From: Parafilimonas sp.
GTDB lineage: Bacteria; Bacteroidota; Bacteroidia; Chitinophagales; Chitinophagaceae
NCBI GenBank assembly: GCA_023251275.1
Contig: JAHEZC010000133.1
Coordinates: forward strand, 1 to 7,126
Direction: 5' to 3'
Length of the DNA: 7,126 bases
Below, piece after piece: positions 1 to 6,451 of this stretch (position 1 is its first letter; the number at the start of each line of letters is the position of its first letter). The notes beneath the pieces are model-generated. The model ran no database searches and was not told the DNA's origin. It saw nothing but the letters and a program-made list of their open reading frames with translations. Position numbers and translations under genes: made by a program.

Positions 1-162
1 TATATGCAGCAGTATGAACTGTGAAAGGCTGCAGAAAAAAACAAACCACCCCCACAACAAATACATAGAACCGTCTTCACTGAAACGGTTCCGGGCATTA
101 TTGATCATGCTTTCTATCAGTTGCAGGCTTTTTTGCGGCGAGAAGTCTTCATTTGATTCCAT
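1..162 (-). CDS. Membrane protein of unknown function, N-terminal part (cut by window edge)
   Basis: Fifty-four codons are visible, starting at ATG 162-160 and running open off the left edge. The protein begins MESNEDFSPQKSLQLIESM, an amphipathic and charged stretch of about 33 residues, followed by a hydrophobic segment (residues 33-54, containing YLLWGWFVFF) that is clearly a first transmembrane helix. I recall this layout, a short Q/S-L-Q-x-I-x-S-M-I head and then an LLWGW helix, from uncharacterised multi-spanning membrane proteins of Bacteroidota, but I cannot name a domain. It lies 61 bases downstream of the TPR-like gene on the same strand, with a hairpin in the gap, so it is probably the fourth gene of the receptor operon. 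No in-frame stop separates its ATG from the region just upstream, but no other good start codon is seen there. Function is unknown. Confidence 0.72.
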   Translation of the reverse strand, partial: MESNEDFSPQKSLQLIESMINNARNRFSEDGSMYLLWGWFVFFCSLSQFILLHI

Positions 163-185
163 AATGATATGAGTTAAATGTAGAA

Positions 186-213
186 TCAGCAGCGCCGGTT
201 ACGATGCTGCTGA
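186..213 (-). other. Intercistronic stem-loop (8-bp perfect arms)
   Basis: TCAGCAGC at 186-193 and GCTGCTGA at 206-213 are perfect reverse complements around a 12-base loop. The hairpin sits entirely between the stop of the TPR-like gene (224) and the start of the membrane protein gene (162). It has no T-run on its downstream side, so it does not look like a classical terminator. It may act as an mRNA processing or stability element that lowers expression of the last gene. The structure is directly visible; the role is inferred. Confidence 0.45.
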
Positions 214-223
214 AGCTTATATA

Positions 224-862
224 TTACTGGCATTCTGCTAATTTTTGTTCTGCCTGCTGCTGCCCCCAATGCGGGTACAATGGTTTAGGCTGTTCTTTCT
301 TGTAGAGTTCAACAGCCTTTTCGAAAATGGGTTTTGCATTTGCCTTGCCTCCGCCAAATTGTTCAGGCGTGCCGAATATACTCATGCCCTGGAGGTAATA
401 CAGGCGCGGATTATCAGGATTGAGCTGCATTCCTTTTTGCAATGCCTGACCGGCCTGTTGTCCGTAAGTCATCCAACGACTCTGCGGATCAACAATCATC
501 TGTTGAGTAAAAGCCATATTACGCATGGTGAGTATCTCCGCCTTATCTGCATTATCCGTTGCTATCTCATCCGCTTTATCACACAATGCTTTTATTTTTT
601 CAGCATTGACGTCTTTATCAAGTTTCTCATCCTGCCACCCTGCTGTTGATAGTGCCAGGCCTGCATAATAATATGGAAGCCATTGTGTTTTTTCTGCATC
701 ACCGATTCTTTCAAATGCGGCAGAGAGATTTTGAAAATCCAGCGTAGTTTTTACGCTGTCAAACATGGAGAGATTTTTCTTCATCGCATCTGCGTACCTG
801 TCGCTTTGACCATAAGCAAAAGCAGTGCTGATCAATGCTAGCGCAAGAAGTAATTGTTTCAT
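224..862 (-). CDS. Secreted TPR-like protein of unknown function
   Basis: This 212-residue protein starts with a clear signal peptide (residues 1-19, MKQLLLALALISTAFAYGQ, likely cleaved near AYG-Q), so it should be periplasmic or surface-exposed. The mature part is helical and carries tetratricopeptide-like stretches: one around residues 45-75, where the sequence LPYYYAGLALSTAG has the A/G/A spacing of a TPR helix A, and one around 145-190 (NPDNPRLYYLQGMSIF, then KPIFEKAVELY). The C-terminus has a YPHWGQQQAEQKLAEC tail. There are no catalytic motifs, so a scaffolding or protein-interaction role is the natural guess. The start is only 11 bases after the 2TM gene stop, which indicates co-transcription. 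The stop is TAA. TPR assignment is moderate, and the exact role in the operon is unknown. Confidence 0.8.
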   Translation of the reverse strand: MKQLLLALALISTAFAYGQSDRYADAMKKNLSMFDSVKTTLDFQNLSAAFERIGDAEKTQWLPYYYAGLALSTAGWQDEKLDKDVNAEKIKALCDKADEIATDNADKAEILTMRNMAFTQQMIVDPQSRWMTYGQQAGQALQKGMQLNPDNPRLYYLQGMSIFGTPEQFGGGKANAKPIFEKAVELYKKEQPKPLYPHWGQQQAEQKLAECQ

Positions 863-873
863 TGTTGATTTGT

Positions 874-1155
874 TTAGTTGTTATTGTCTTGTTGATTTTT
901 TAATTTTTTATATTCTTCCTCCGCAGAAAAAATATTGCTTTCCTGGTATGCATGAAAATATTGAAGGGCAACGCCGATGCCCCAGCCAAGCATGGGCCAG
1001 ATTGGCCAGAAATAAGAACCGATGCCCGAACTGAAATACCATACTGCCACAAGAAATGCATTCACAATAACGTAGCTGCCAAGGCTCCACTTAAATGATG
1101 CTCTTTTTTTCGCAAGCCTCCAGAGTATGTCATCTTTTTGCTGATCTGTATCCAT
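874..1155 (-). CDS. 2TM domain-containing small membrane protein
   Basis: With the start I prefer (ATG 1155-1153, MDTDQQKDDILWRLAKKRASF) the protein has 93 residues. An N-terminal charged helix is followed by two hydrophobic helices, roughly SYVIVNAFLVAVWYF and FWPIWPMLGWGIGVAL, joined by a short turn, and then a charged tail (YKKLKNQQDNNN). The K-R-x-S-F head, YVIVN in helix one and the WP..GWG motif in helix two match the Bacteroidota '2TM' domain family (PF13239), whose members often occur alone or next to regulators and whose biochemical function is not established. Longer in-frame starts exist at ATG 1194 (adding MPAKKSVTLKQLN) and TTG 1203, but family members usually begin just before the charged head, and an AT-rich leader precedes 1155. 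It lies between the TonB-dependent receptor and the TPR-like gene, so it is likely part of the same operon. Confidence 0.82.
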   Translation of the reverse strand: MDTDQQKDDILWRLAKKRASFKWSLGSYVIVNAFLVAVWYFSSGIGSYFWPIWPMLGWGIGVALQYFHAYQESNIFSAEEEYKKLKNQQDNNN

Positions 1156-1308
1156 ATTTAATTGTTTTAAAGTGACTGATTTTTTTGCAGGCATCTTTAT
1201 CAAAATTTATCTTTCGTTGCCTGGTACTTTCAGAACTATGTTGATTTCGTCAAATAAAAATCATTCAAACAAATTCATTCTTATTCTTCTCCTTGTACGC
1301 CTTCGGCT

Positions 1309-3537
1309 TTATAAATTATTATTAATAGCATCCTGTGTTCTGTCTATACCCCAGCTTAGAAATACTCCTATAAAATAAAATCTCTTTGCAGGTGGTACAA
1401 CGGCTTCTTTAACCTGGCCATTATAAGAATAATTGTATCCGAATACCTGGTTGTTCCCAAGTACATTTGTTACACTGGCCACCAGCACCCAGAATGTTTT
1501 TGCATTGGCATTGCCGATGCTTGAAACATAGTTCATGCTGAATCCGAGATTATGATAATCCTTTGTCCGGCCATTATCTGCAATGGTGTATTTACTGCCG
1601 GTGTTGTTAAGCATGAAATTGTAATATGGCCTTCCGGTAGCGTAGCTGTAAGTGAAATTGAAGCCCGTTTTTATTTTCAGAAAGAATCGCTTCATCACGA
1701 GAGACAAAGTATGATCGGCAGCAAAATTGGGTTGCAGCTCCTGGGGATAATTCAGGTAATCACGCTTGGTATCCAGATAAGAATAACTTACCCAGTAATC
1801 AAAGTTTTTAAAGGTCTTTTTATCTCTCCAGAAAAATTCAATCCCCTTTGCATAACCTGAGCCGAGATTATTTGTGTCGGGAAAAGTTTTTATAAGGTCT
1901 GCATATTTCTTATAAAATGCCTCCACCCTGAAAATCCTGTCATTTGTTGTTTTCTGATAATTGAGGATATAATGCGTGGCTTTGGTATAACCAAGATTAT
2001 GGGTAAATATTAATTGTGAGTTCTCGGGTTTTTGATAAAATACACCATAAGCTGCGGATACCTGTGCATCTTTTCCTGTTTTATAAGCAAGTGAAATACG
2101 TGGTGCAAAATTTGACTTATCAATCAATGATGAATGTTCCAGGCGTCCGCCGATTTTTGCAGCGAGACCGTTCGTAATATAAATATCACTTTCGGCAAAT
2201 AGTGCATTATAATTATCTGTAATTACTGTATGGTAGCCATTGAAGATGCTCTTGTCGTAATTGTACCAGTATTCACTTCCAAAACGGAGAGCGCTTATAC
2301 CACCCAGTTTCTTATCGAAGACAGCCCTTAACTGGCTCATGTCTTGCCGGTGTGCCAATGTGAAATTTTTTGCTTCCAGCCACCATTGGTCAGGAAATGA
2401 TTGCGTTTGGTCTTGACTATTTTGCAATTGTTGCTGAATATCATCCTTATTAGTGCTGTAGCTCAGCCCGAGATTCATTTTCCATCCGCTGCCCAGGTTT
2501 TCTCTCCAGCTAAGATTGTTGTACCAGTTAAGATTCGTTAAGCCGAAAGCATCTTTCAAATCTGTGCTGTCAATATCGGGTCTTCTCAGGCCAAGCCGGC
2601 TATAGCTGAAAGTCGTATAATATTTGATGATGCCCCCGCTTTTTGTTTTTATCCGGAAATTGGCATCGCCGTTATGAAATTCAGGTATCTTAAAATAATC
2701 CGGGGTCTGCTTAATAATATTGAAATAAACATTCAGGTTTACATAAGAATAATTAACGCCCCAAGATGATTTTTTATCTTTCGCAAGATCCTGGAAACCT
2801 GCCCCCGCCACTAATGGGGAAATAAAAGCATTTGTTGCAGAACGCTCAGGCAGATCAATGGATTCCAGAATTAATGCAGAGGATAAGGCTTGCCCGTATA
2901 AAGCTGAATAGCCACCTGTACTGAAAACAGTTCCTTTGAATAAAAATGGAGAAAAACGACCACGTGAAGCAATATCCGGAACACTTGCATAATATGGATT
3001 GTTTACAAGTGTGCCATCAATGAATTGCTTGGTTTCATATCCGGTACCGCCCCGGACAAAAAGGCCTTCCTGCTCACCGATCTGCTGCGCTCCGGGCAGG
3101 GTTTTAATTGCTGCCGTAATATCTGCATTGCCGCCGCCCACTGTTACCACATCTATCGAAGTAAGCACTGTTGCTGCTCTCTTACGGTCGCCTGCTTCAA
3201 AGGAACCTGCCATTACAGTGACAGCTTTTAATTCATCTAATTGTTCTTTTAAAGATGCATCAACCACCACAGTTTCTTTATCCACGATGATCTTTTGCTC
3301 AAGAGATTTATAACCGATCATTACAATAGAAAGAATGAATTCGCCCTTTTCGTTTGTTTTGAAACTGTAATTTCCCGAGCTATCTGCCACGGCGCCATCA
3401 TAAGTATTTTTAAGGGCTATACTTGCACCCGGCATTGGTCTTCCCCTGTTATCAGTCACTTTGCCTTTTACAATTACCTGGGCATATAAAGAGTTAGTTA
3501 TAATCAAAAAGAGGATTATTCCAGTCAGCTTTTTCAT
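1309..3537 (-). CDS. TonB-dependent outer-membrane receptor with CarboxypepD_reg-like domain
   Basis: A 742-residue outer-membrane importer that would use TonB/ExbBD energy to move an unknown substrate. In order it shows a signal peptide (1-19, ending SLYAQ), a carboxypeptidase-regulatory-like beta-sandwich (about 21-99, VKGKVTDNRGRPMPGASI then DSSGNYSF), a TonB-box-like LKAVTV (103-108), a plug domain (about 115-225, with LFVRGGTGYETKQFIDG and GGYSALYGQALSSA), and a long beta-barrel rich in alternating aromatic strands to the end (YFIGVFLSWGIDR plus a short tail ending NNNL). The length is shorter than SusC (about 1000) and no SusD gene adjoins, so this is the metal/cofactor/peptide class rather than a glycan-uptake pair; the substrate cannot be read from the sequence. 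A TTG eight codons upstream (3561) is in frame but falls inside the -7 promoter element, so ATG 3537 is the credible start. First gene of the operon; stop TAA. Confidence 0.93.
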   Translation of the reverse strand: MKKLTGIILFLIITNSLYAQVIVKGKVTDNRGRPMPGASIALKNTYDGAVADSSGNYSFKTNEKGEFILSIVMIGYKSLEQKIIVDKETVVVDASLKEQLDELKAVTVMAGSFEAGDRKRAATVLTSIDVVTVGGGNADITAAIKTLPGAQQIGEQEGLFVRGGTGYETKQFIDGTLVNNPYYASVPDIASRGRFSPFLFKGTVFSTGGYSALYGQALSSALILESIDLPERSATNAFISPLVAGAGFQDLAKDKKSSWGVNYSYVNLNVYFNIIKQTPDYFKIPEFHNGDANFRIKTKSGGIIKYYTTFSYSRLGLRRPDIDSTDLKDAFGLTNLNWYNNLSWRENLGSGWKMNLGLSYSTNKDDIQQQLQNSQDQTQSFPDQWWLEAKNFTLAHRQDMSQLRAVFDKKLGGISALRFGSEYWYNYDKSIFNGYHTVITDNYNALFAESDIYITNGLAAKIGGRLEHSSLIDKSNFAPRISLAYKTGKDAQVSAAYGVFYQKPENSQLIFTHNLGYTKATHYILNYQKTTNDRIFRVEAFYKKYADLIKTFPDTNNLGSGYAKGIEFFWRDKKTFKNFDYWVSYSYLDTKRDYLNYPQELQPNFAADHTLSLVMKRFFLKIKTGFNFTYSYATGRPYYNFMLNNTGSKYTIADNGRTKDYHNLGFSMNYVSSIGNANAKTFWVLVASVTNVLGNNQVFGYNYSYNGQVKEAVVPPAKRFYFIGVFLSWGIDRTQDAINNNL

Positions 3538-3558
3538 TGCAATTTTAATTTGAGGGTG

Positions 3559-3590
3559 CAAACATAAAATAGTTTATATTATAAATCAAA
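3559..3590 (-). promoter_or_regulatory. Bacteroidota-type promoter of the receptor operon
   Basis: On the minus strand a TTTG (-33) at 3590-3587 is followed by exactly 20 bases and then TATGTTTG (-7) at 3566-3559, a full match to the TTTG-N19-21-TAnnTTTG housekeeping (sigma-ABfr) promoter. Transcription would begin around 3551-3554, giving a leader of roughly 15 bases before ATG 3537. This also rules out the upstream TTG start at 3561. Confidence 0.8.
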
Positions 3591-3597
3591 CTATTTT
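3566..3597. promoter_or_regulatory. Candidate operator: 10-bp perfect inverted repeat over the promoter
   Basis: AAAATAGTTT (3566-3575) and AAACTATTTT (3588-3597) are perfect reverse complements with a 12-base spacer, and the arm starts are 22 bases apart, about two helical turns on the same DNA face. The right arm covers the -33 TTTG and the left arm touches the first base of the -7 box, so a dimer bound here would block RNA polymerase. The spacer contains a second, imperfect GTTTA-N5-TAAAtC repeat. Size and symmetry suit a winged-helix (PadR-, GntR- or MarR-like) repressor, but no regulator gene is in the window. The symmetry is observed and the operator role is inferred. Confidence 0.6.
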
Positions 3598-3721
3598 TTG
3601 AATTTAATTTTGCTATTGGATGAATGGCAGAATTTGCAGGTGAACGATCAAAATTTGTCGGTAAATTCTTCTGCCCTGTTGAGCTTCGAAACGGCAGGTC
3701 ATGAAATGTGAAATGAAATCC

Positions 3722-3738
3722 GGCTAACGAGTGTAGCC
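3722..3738 (-). terminator. Possible weak terminator hairpin after the PAP2-like gene
   Basis: GGCTA (3722-3726) and TAGCC (3734-3738) form a 5-bp stem with a 7-base loop three bases past the PAP2-like stop. The downstream side on the minus strand is T-rich (GGATTTCATTTCACATTTC) but lacks a continuous T-run. The position suits transcription termination before the separately promoted receptor operon; the stem is short, so the call is weak. Confidence 0.3.
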
Positions 3739-3741
3739 TTA

Positions 3742-4383
3742 TTACATCATTACGGCATAAGCAATTAACTGGCAGAGAAAACCGACCAGCAAACCGCCGT
3801 ATATTTCTTTATTTGAGTGATCATTTAGCAGCAATCTTGCAGTACACACCAGTCCCGTGATCAGCGTTACAATTGCAACATCAACTCCCAGATAAGTTTC
3901 ATAATAAAAACAGGTGAGCAATACAAATACCAGAGCTCCGCCGACACCCATTGCATGCATGCTTATCTTCATAAAATTATTAATGGTTAATCCAAATATT
4001 GTAGCCAGGAAAATACCAAAGTAGAAGAACTTCAATACTATGGGTTGATTGTTGAATTCACTGCTTCTGCTCAGGTACCACATCCACCAGTAAAAAAACA
4101 TGGTAATGATGTATGGTGCAATTCTTTCTTTTTGGGTGCGGAGAAAAATATTGTCAATGAATCGAAGGCGCCATAATAAAAATACCGAGAAGGCTGGAAA
4201 GAAAGCTGTAAAGAGAATAACATTAATTTTCCGCGCAAACATTTCAAATAGGGTAATACCGGCAAAGGCATAAGGGAATCGCATTACCAGCCAGAAAAAA
4301 ATAAATGAAGGAATAAACAGCGGATGAAAAATATAAGAGATAATTTTTGCAATCACTTTTATATAAAGGGGCTGTTGAATCAT
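3742..4383 (-). CDS. Seven-helix membrane protein with PAP2-like (phosphatidic acid phosphatase family) motifs
   Basis: A 213-residue inner-membrane protein with about seven hydrophobic segments (approximately 12-34, 53-71, 88-104, 117-135, 145-161, 166-186, 195-213). Three spaced motifs resemble the PAP2 phosphatase signature: K85-x-R87-x-x-P90 (RTQKERIAP) for motif 1, S141-M-H143 (KISMHAMG) in place of PSGH for motif 2, and A182-R183-x5-H189-x3-E193 for motif 3, where the usual S-R and D are A-R and E. If active it would remove phosphate from a lipid such as phosphatidate, undecaprenyl diphosphate or a lipid A phosphate, on the outer face of the inner membrane. The changed motif residues mean that substrate and even activity are uncertain. 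The start is 56 bases after the rpoN stop with no recognisable promoter in between, so it is probably expressed from the rpoN transcript. Confidence 0.68.
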   Translation of the reverse strand: MIQQPLYIKVIAKIISYIFHPLFIPSFIFFWLVMRFPYAFAGITLFEMFARKINVILFTAFFPAFSVFLLWRLRFIDNIFLRTQKERIAPYIITMFFYWWMWYLSRSSEFNNQPIVLKFFYFGIFLATIFGLTINNFMKISMHAMGVGGALVFVLLTCFYYETYLGVDVAIVTLITGLVCTARLLLNDHSNKEIYGGLLVGFLCQLIAYAVMM

Positions 4384-4439
4384 ACACTTGTTTTCATGGA
4401 AACAAAAAACGGAAAAAAATTTGTTATCGGATTCAACTG

Positions 4440-5267
4440 TTATAATTCTTTTCGCAGCCTTGCAACAGGTATATTTAGTTGTTCCCGGTATTTGGCCACG
4501 GTACGTCTGGCAATGTTATACCCTTTTTCCTGGAGCAATTCTGTAAGGCGTTCATCACTCAACGGTCTTTTCTTGTCTTCGGCTTCAATCAGGTCGCTGA
4601 GTATTTTCTTCACTTCTCTTGTGCTTACCTCTTCCCCGCTGTCGGTGCTGAGTGATTCACTGAAGAAAAATTTCAGCCTGTAAGTACCGAATTCTGTTTG
4701 TACAAATTTACTGTTGGCTACCCGGCTTACAGTAGAAATATCCAGCCCTGTAATTTCTGCAATATCTTTTAAAATCATGGGCCTTAAGTTGGTTTCATCA
4801 CCGGTAAGAAAAAATTTTTTCTGGTAACTCATGATAGCCTCCATAGTGCTGTACAAAGTTTGCTGCCGCTGCCTGATCATATCAATGAACCACTTGGCCG
4901 AATCAATTTTCTGCTTGATGAAAAGCACTGCCTCTTTTTGTCGTTTATCTTTTTTACTGCCTTTATCATATTCGCGAAGCATATCACGGTAACCTTCACT
5001 GATGCGCAGATCGGGGGCGTTTCTGGAATTAAGTGTCAGTTCAAGTTTTCCATTGTTGTTGAAGATGAAAAAATCCGGGACAATATAGCTTTCGGCTTTG
5101 TTTATTTCTCCCACATTGCCTCCGGGTTTCGGGCTGAGTTTTATAATAGTACCAATCACTTCTTTGAGATCATCATCAGTCAGGTTTAAACCCCGCTGAA
5201 TTTTTTCGTAATGTTTTTTGGTAAACTCATCAAAGTATTTATCGAGCACCAGTATTGCCATTTCCAC
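4440..5267 (-). CDS. rpoN: C-terminal part of sigma-54, open frame after the premature stop
   Basis: This 275-codon frame could restart at GTG 5267 or ATG 5261, which lie 24 and 30 bases past the TAA. It has the second half of the core-binding domain (LSPKPGG, then YIVPDFFIFNNNGKLELTLN), the HTH (163-182 of this part) and the RpoN box (253-262). It lacks region I. In enteric sigma-54, region I deletions give activator-independent 'bypass' behaviour, but here part of the core-binding domain is missing as well, so activity is doubtful. No clear Shine-Dalgarno sequence precedes either restart codon; any translation would depend on termination-reinitiation. Confidence 0.5.
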   Translation of the reverse strand: MEMAILVLDKYFDEFTKKHYEKIQRGLNLTDDDLKEVIGTIIKLSPKPGGNVGEINKAESYIVPDFFIFNNNGKLELTLNSRNAPDLRISEGYRDMLREYDKGSKKDKRQKEAVLFIKQKIDSAKWFIDMIRQRQQTLYSTMEAIMSYQKKFFLTGDETNLRPMILKDIAEITGLDISTVSRVANSKFVQTEFGTYRLKFFFSESLSTDSGEEVSTREVKKILSDLIEAEDKKRPLSDERLTELLQEKGYNIARRTVAKYREQLNIPVARLRKEL

Positions 5268-5291
5268 ATCCCGGCCTTCTGCAAGCTGTCT

Positions 5292-5930
5292 TTACAGTTG
5301 CAGCAGCAAGCATTCTTTTAAATTGCGCGCAGCAACACCGGGCGGATCAAATTGCTGAATTTTTTTTATGATACTTTCTATTTCTTCTTCACCTGCATTT
5401 ATATTCTGTCGAAAAGCAAGGTCGTCTGCTATAGACGAAAGTTCTCTGCGCAGGTAACCGTCATCATCAATGCTGCCAACTACCTGCTCTGCAATCTTCA
5501 TTTCCTTTTCATCGAACGATACCATTGCCAGTTGGTCAAGCAATGTTTCGTGAAAACTGTTTTCTACTCTATAGGGCATTGTTTTCTTCTCATCAGTTTC
5601 CGGGTAATTGTCATCGCGCAGCTTGTAATCAGCCACATCATCATCTCCATCAGAAACATATTCGCTGATATCAATATTTTCATATTCATCATTACCGCCA
5701 TCCAGATCATATTCATCATCATCCCCGGCTTCAAATTCATCTTTTACATCATCGGTCATATTTTCATCATGATTGTCATCAGTCACTTCAAGAGCCGGAT
5801 TTTCTTCCAACTCTTCTTTTATGCGCTCTTCAAGATTGGCAGTGGGTATCTGCAGCAGTTTCATTAATTGAATCTGCTGAGGCGATAATTTTTGCAAAAG
5901 CTTCTGCTGTAATGTTTGACTAAGTGCCAT
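5292..5930 (-). CDS. rpoN: N-terminal part of sigma-54 as it would be translated (212 residues)
   Basis: From ATG 5930, the product up to the TAA holds the activator-responsive region I, the acidic low-complexity region II (runs of D and E encoded by GAT/GAA triplets, for example AGDDDEYDLDGG) and the first helices of the core-binding domain, ending ECLLLQL. It lacks the remaining core-binding helices, the HTH and the RpoN box, so on its own it cannot recognise a promoter. It could at most compete for activators or weakly for core polymerase. The start is the family-typical one: MALSQTLQQKLLQKLSPQQ closely follows other Bacteroidota sigma-54 N-termini. Confidence 0.75.
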   Translation of the reverse strand: MALSQTLQQKLLQKLSPQQIQLMKLLQIPTANLEERIKEELEENPALEVTDDNHDENMTDDVKDEFEAGDDDEYDLDGGNDEYENIDISEYVSDGDDDVADYKLRDDNYPETDEKKTMPYRVENSFHETLLDQLAMVSFDEKEMKIAEQVVGSIDDDGYLRRELSSIADDLAFRQNINAGEEEIESIIKKIQQFDPPGVAARNLKECLLLQL

Positions 5931-6013
5931 ATTTTAATAACTCCAAATATCTGAATAACTCCTTCTTTAAAATCAGCATTTGTGCATACTGACTTTTGGC
6001 TTCAAATTTTTTT

Positions 6014-6021
6014 CAAATATA
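6014..6021 (-). promoter_or_regulatory. Candidate -7 promoter element for rpoN
   Basis: TATATTTG on the minus strand matches TAnnTTTG exactly and would start a transcript near 6007, about 77 bases before the rpoN ATG. No good TTTG is found 19-21 bases upstream, so the -33 half is weak. The leader carries GGAGTTATT twice, at 5962-5954 and 5944-5936; the nearer copy puts GGAG about a dozen bases before the start codon and may serve as a weak ribosome site. Confidence 0.4.
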
Positions 6022-6108
6022 ATTTCACATTTTTTTCCTGCGCAGTTTTTTAAAAAAATTATCAATTTATAACGCCGTAAATTTACATACAATTACATTT
6101 TACATAAC

Positions 6109-6384
6109 GTGAAGAAAATTTGTTTATTTGCGGTTTTATTACTAATACTGGCCAGTAAAACGCAGGCACAGCAAAGAAAGGACAGTATTTGCACCACGAG
6201 ATATATAACGACGGATAGCACTAAATATTTGCCGCTGCATGTATTGCCCGCAAATTATAGTTTAACAAACTTCGGGTTTTTCTGCAGGAAAGAATTACAG
6301 ATTCAAAAAGCTGTCAGATTACCGGTGAGTTTTCGCCTGGGAACATTAGAATACTGCAACAGGCTTGAAGGGAAATTGTATTGA
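6109..6384 (+). CDS. Small secreted protein of unknown function
   Basis: A 91-residue protein beginning at GTG 6109 (MKKICLFAVLLLILASKTQAQ), a good signal peptide cleaved near TQA-Q, so the mature protein of about 70 residues is exported. The mature part is basic, with three cysteines (SICTTRYI, FFCRKEL, EYCNRL) and a conserved-looking tail QKAVRLPVSFRLGTLEYCN. I recall similar short orphan proteins in Chitinophagaceae but no named domain. It is transcribed divergently from rpoN across 178 bases. Upstream, TAAATTTA at 6078-6085 is a one-mismatch -7 element, with no clear -33. The GTG start is accepted because the signal peptide begins exactly there and no in-frame ATG fits. Stop TGA, unlike the TAA of the complete minus-strand genes. 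Confidence 0.7.
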   Translation: MKKICLFAVLLLILASKTQAQQRKDSICTTRYITTDSTKYLPLHVLPANYSLTNFGFFCRKELQIQKAVRLPVSFRLGTLEYCNRLEGKLY

Positions 6385-6451
6385 TTGGTATATTAAGGAC
6401 AGAATCTTTTTCTTGTATGAGTAAACAAGCCAAAAAACTAGCATATAAATT

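Larger units (their letters stand above)
4440..5930 (-). pseudogene. rpoN: RNA polymerase sigma-54 factor, interrupted by an in-frame TAA at codon 213
   Basis: Read through, the frame has 496 codons, the normal length for sigma-54, which directs RNA polymerase core to -24/-12 promoters and needs an AAA+ activator ATPase. All parts are present: region I (1-48, with LQQKLLQKLSPQQIQLMKLL), an acidic region II (about 50-120), the core-binding domain (about 125-330), the helix-turn-helix (about 384-403, DIAEITGLDISTVSRVANSK) and the RpoN box ARRTVAKYRE (474-483). The only defect is TAA at 5294-5292, in the middle of the core-binding domain after ECLLLQL; the next codons (RQLAEGRDV) continue the family alignment in the same frame. 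A K, Q or E codon is expected there, so one base change explains it. The well-kept downstream sequence says the change is very recent, or an error, or tolerated. Every other complete minus-strand gene here also ends in TAA, so reassignment of TAA is excluded. Confidence 0.88.

Noticed and set aside
1194..1210. Possible internal promoter for the 2TM gene (TAAATTTT on the minus strand with a TCTG 21 bases upstream)
   Set aside because: Both boxes are off consensus and such near-matches are common in AT-rich DNA; the gene is explained by read-through from the receptor promoter.
1207..1278. Minus-strand frame starting MNLFE, then TGA, then continuing FLFDEINIVLKVPGNER, preceded by AAGGAG at 1289-1294
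   Set aside because: Only 23 codons including an internal stop, no recognisable family, in an AT-rich gap; more likely chance than a broken small gene.
3538..3561. Upstream TTG start for the receptor adding MHPQIKIA
   Set aside because: The TTG lies inside the -7 promoter box and would not be transcribed; the signal peptide begins properly at ATG 3537.
3624..3704. Plus-strand 26-codon frame (MAEFAGERSKF...) upstream of the receptor promoter
   Set aside because: Short, no ribosome site or promoter, antisense to the region between two minus-strand genes, and no family resemblance.
5292..5930. Frameshift explanation for the split sigma-54
   Set aside because: The two halves are in the same frame and the codons between them (RQLAEGRDV) continue the sigma-54 sequence, so only the stop codon separates them.
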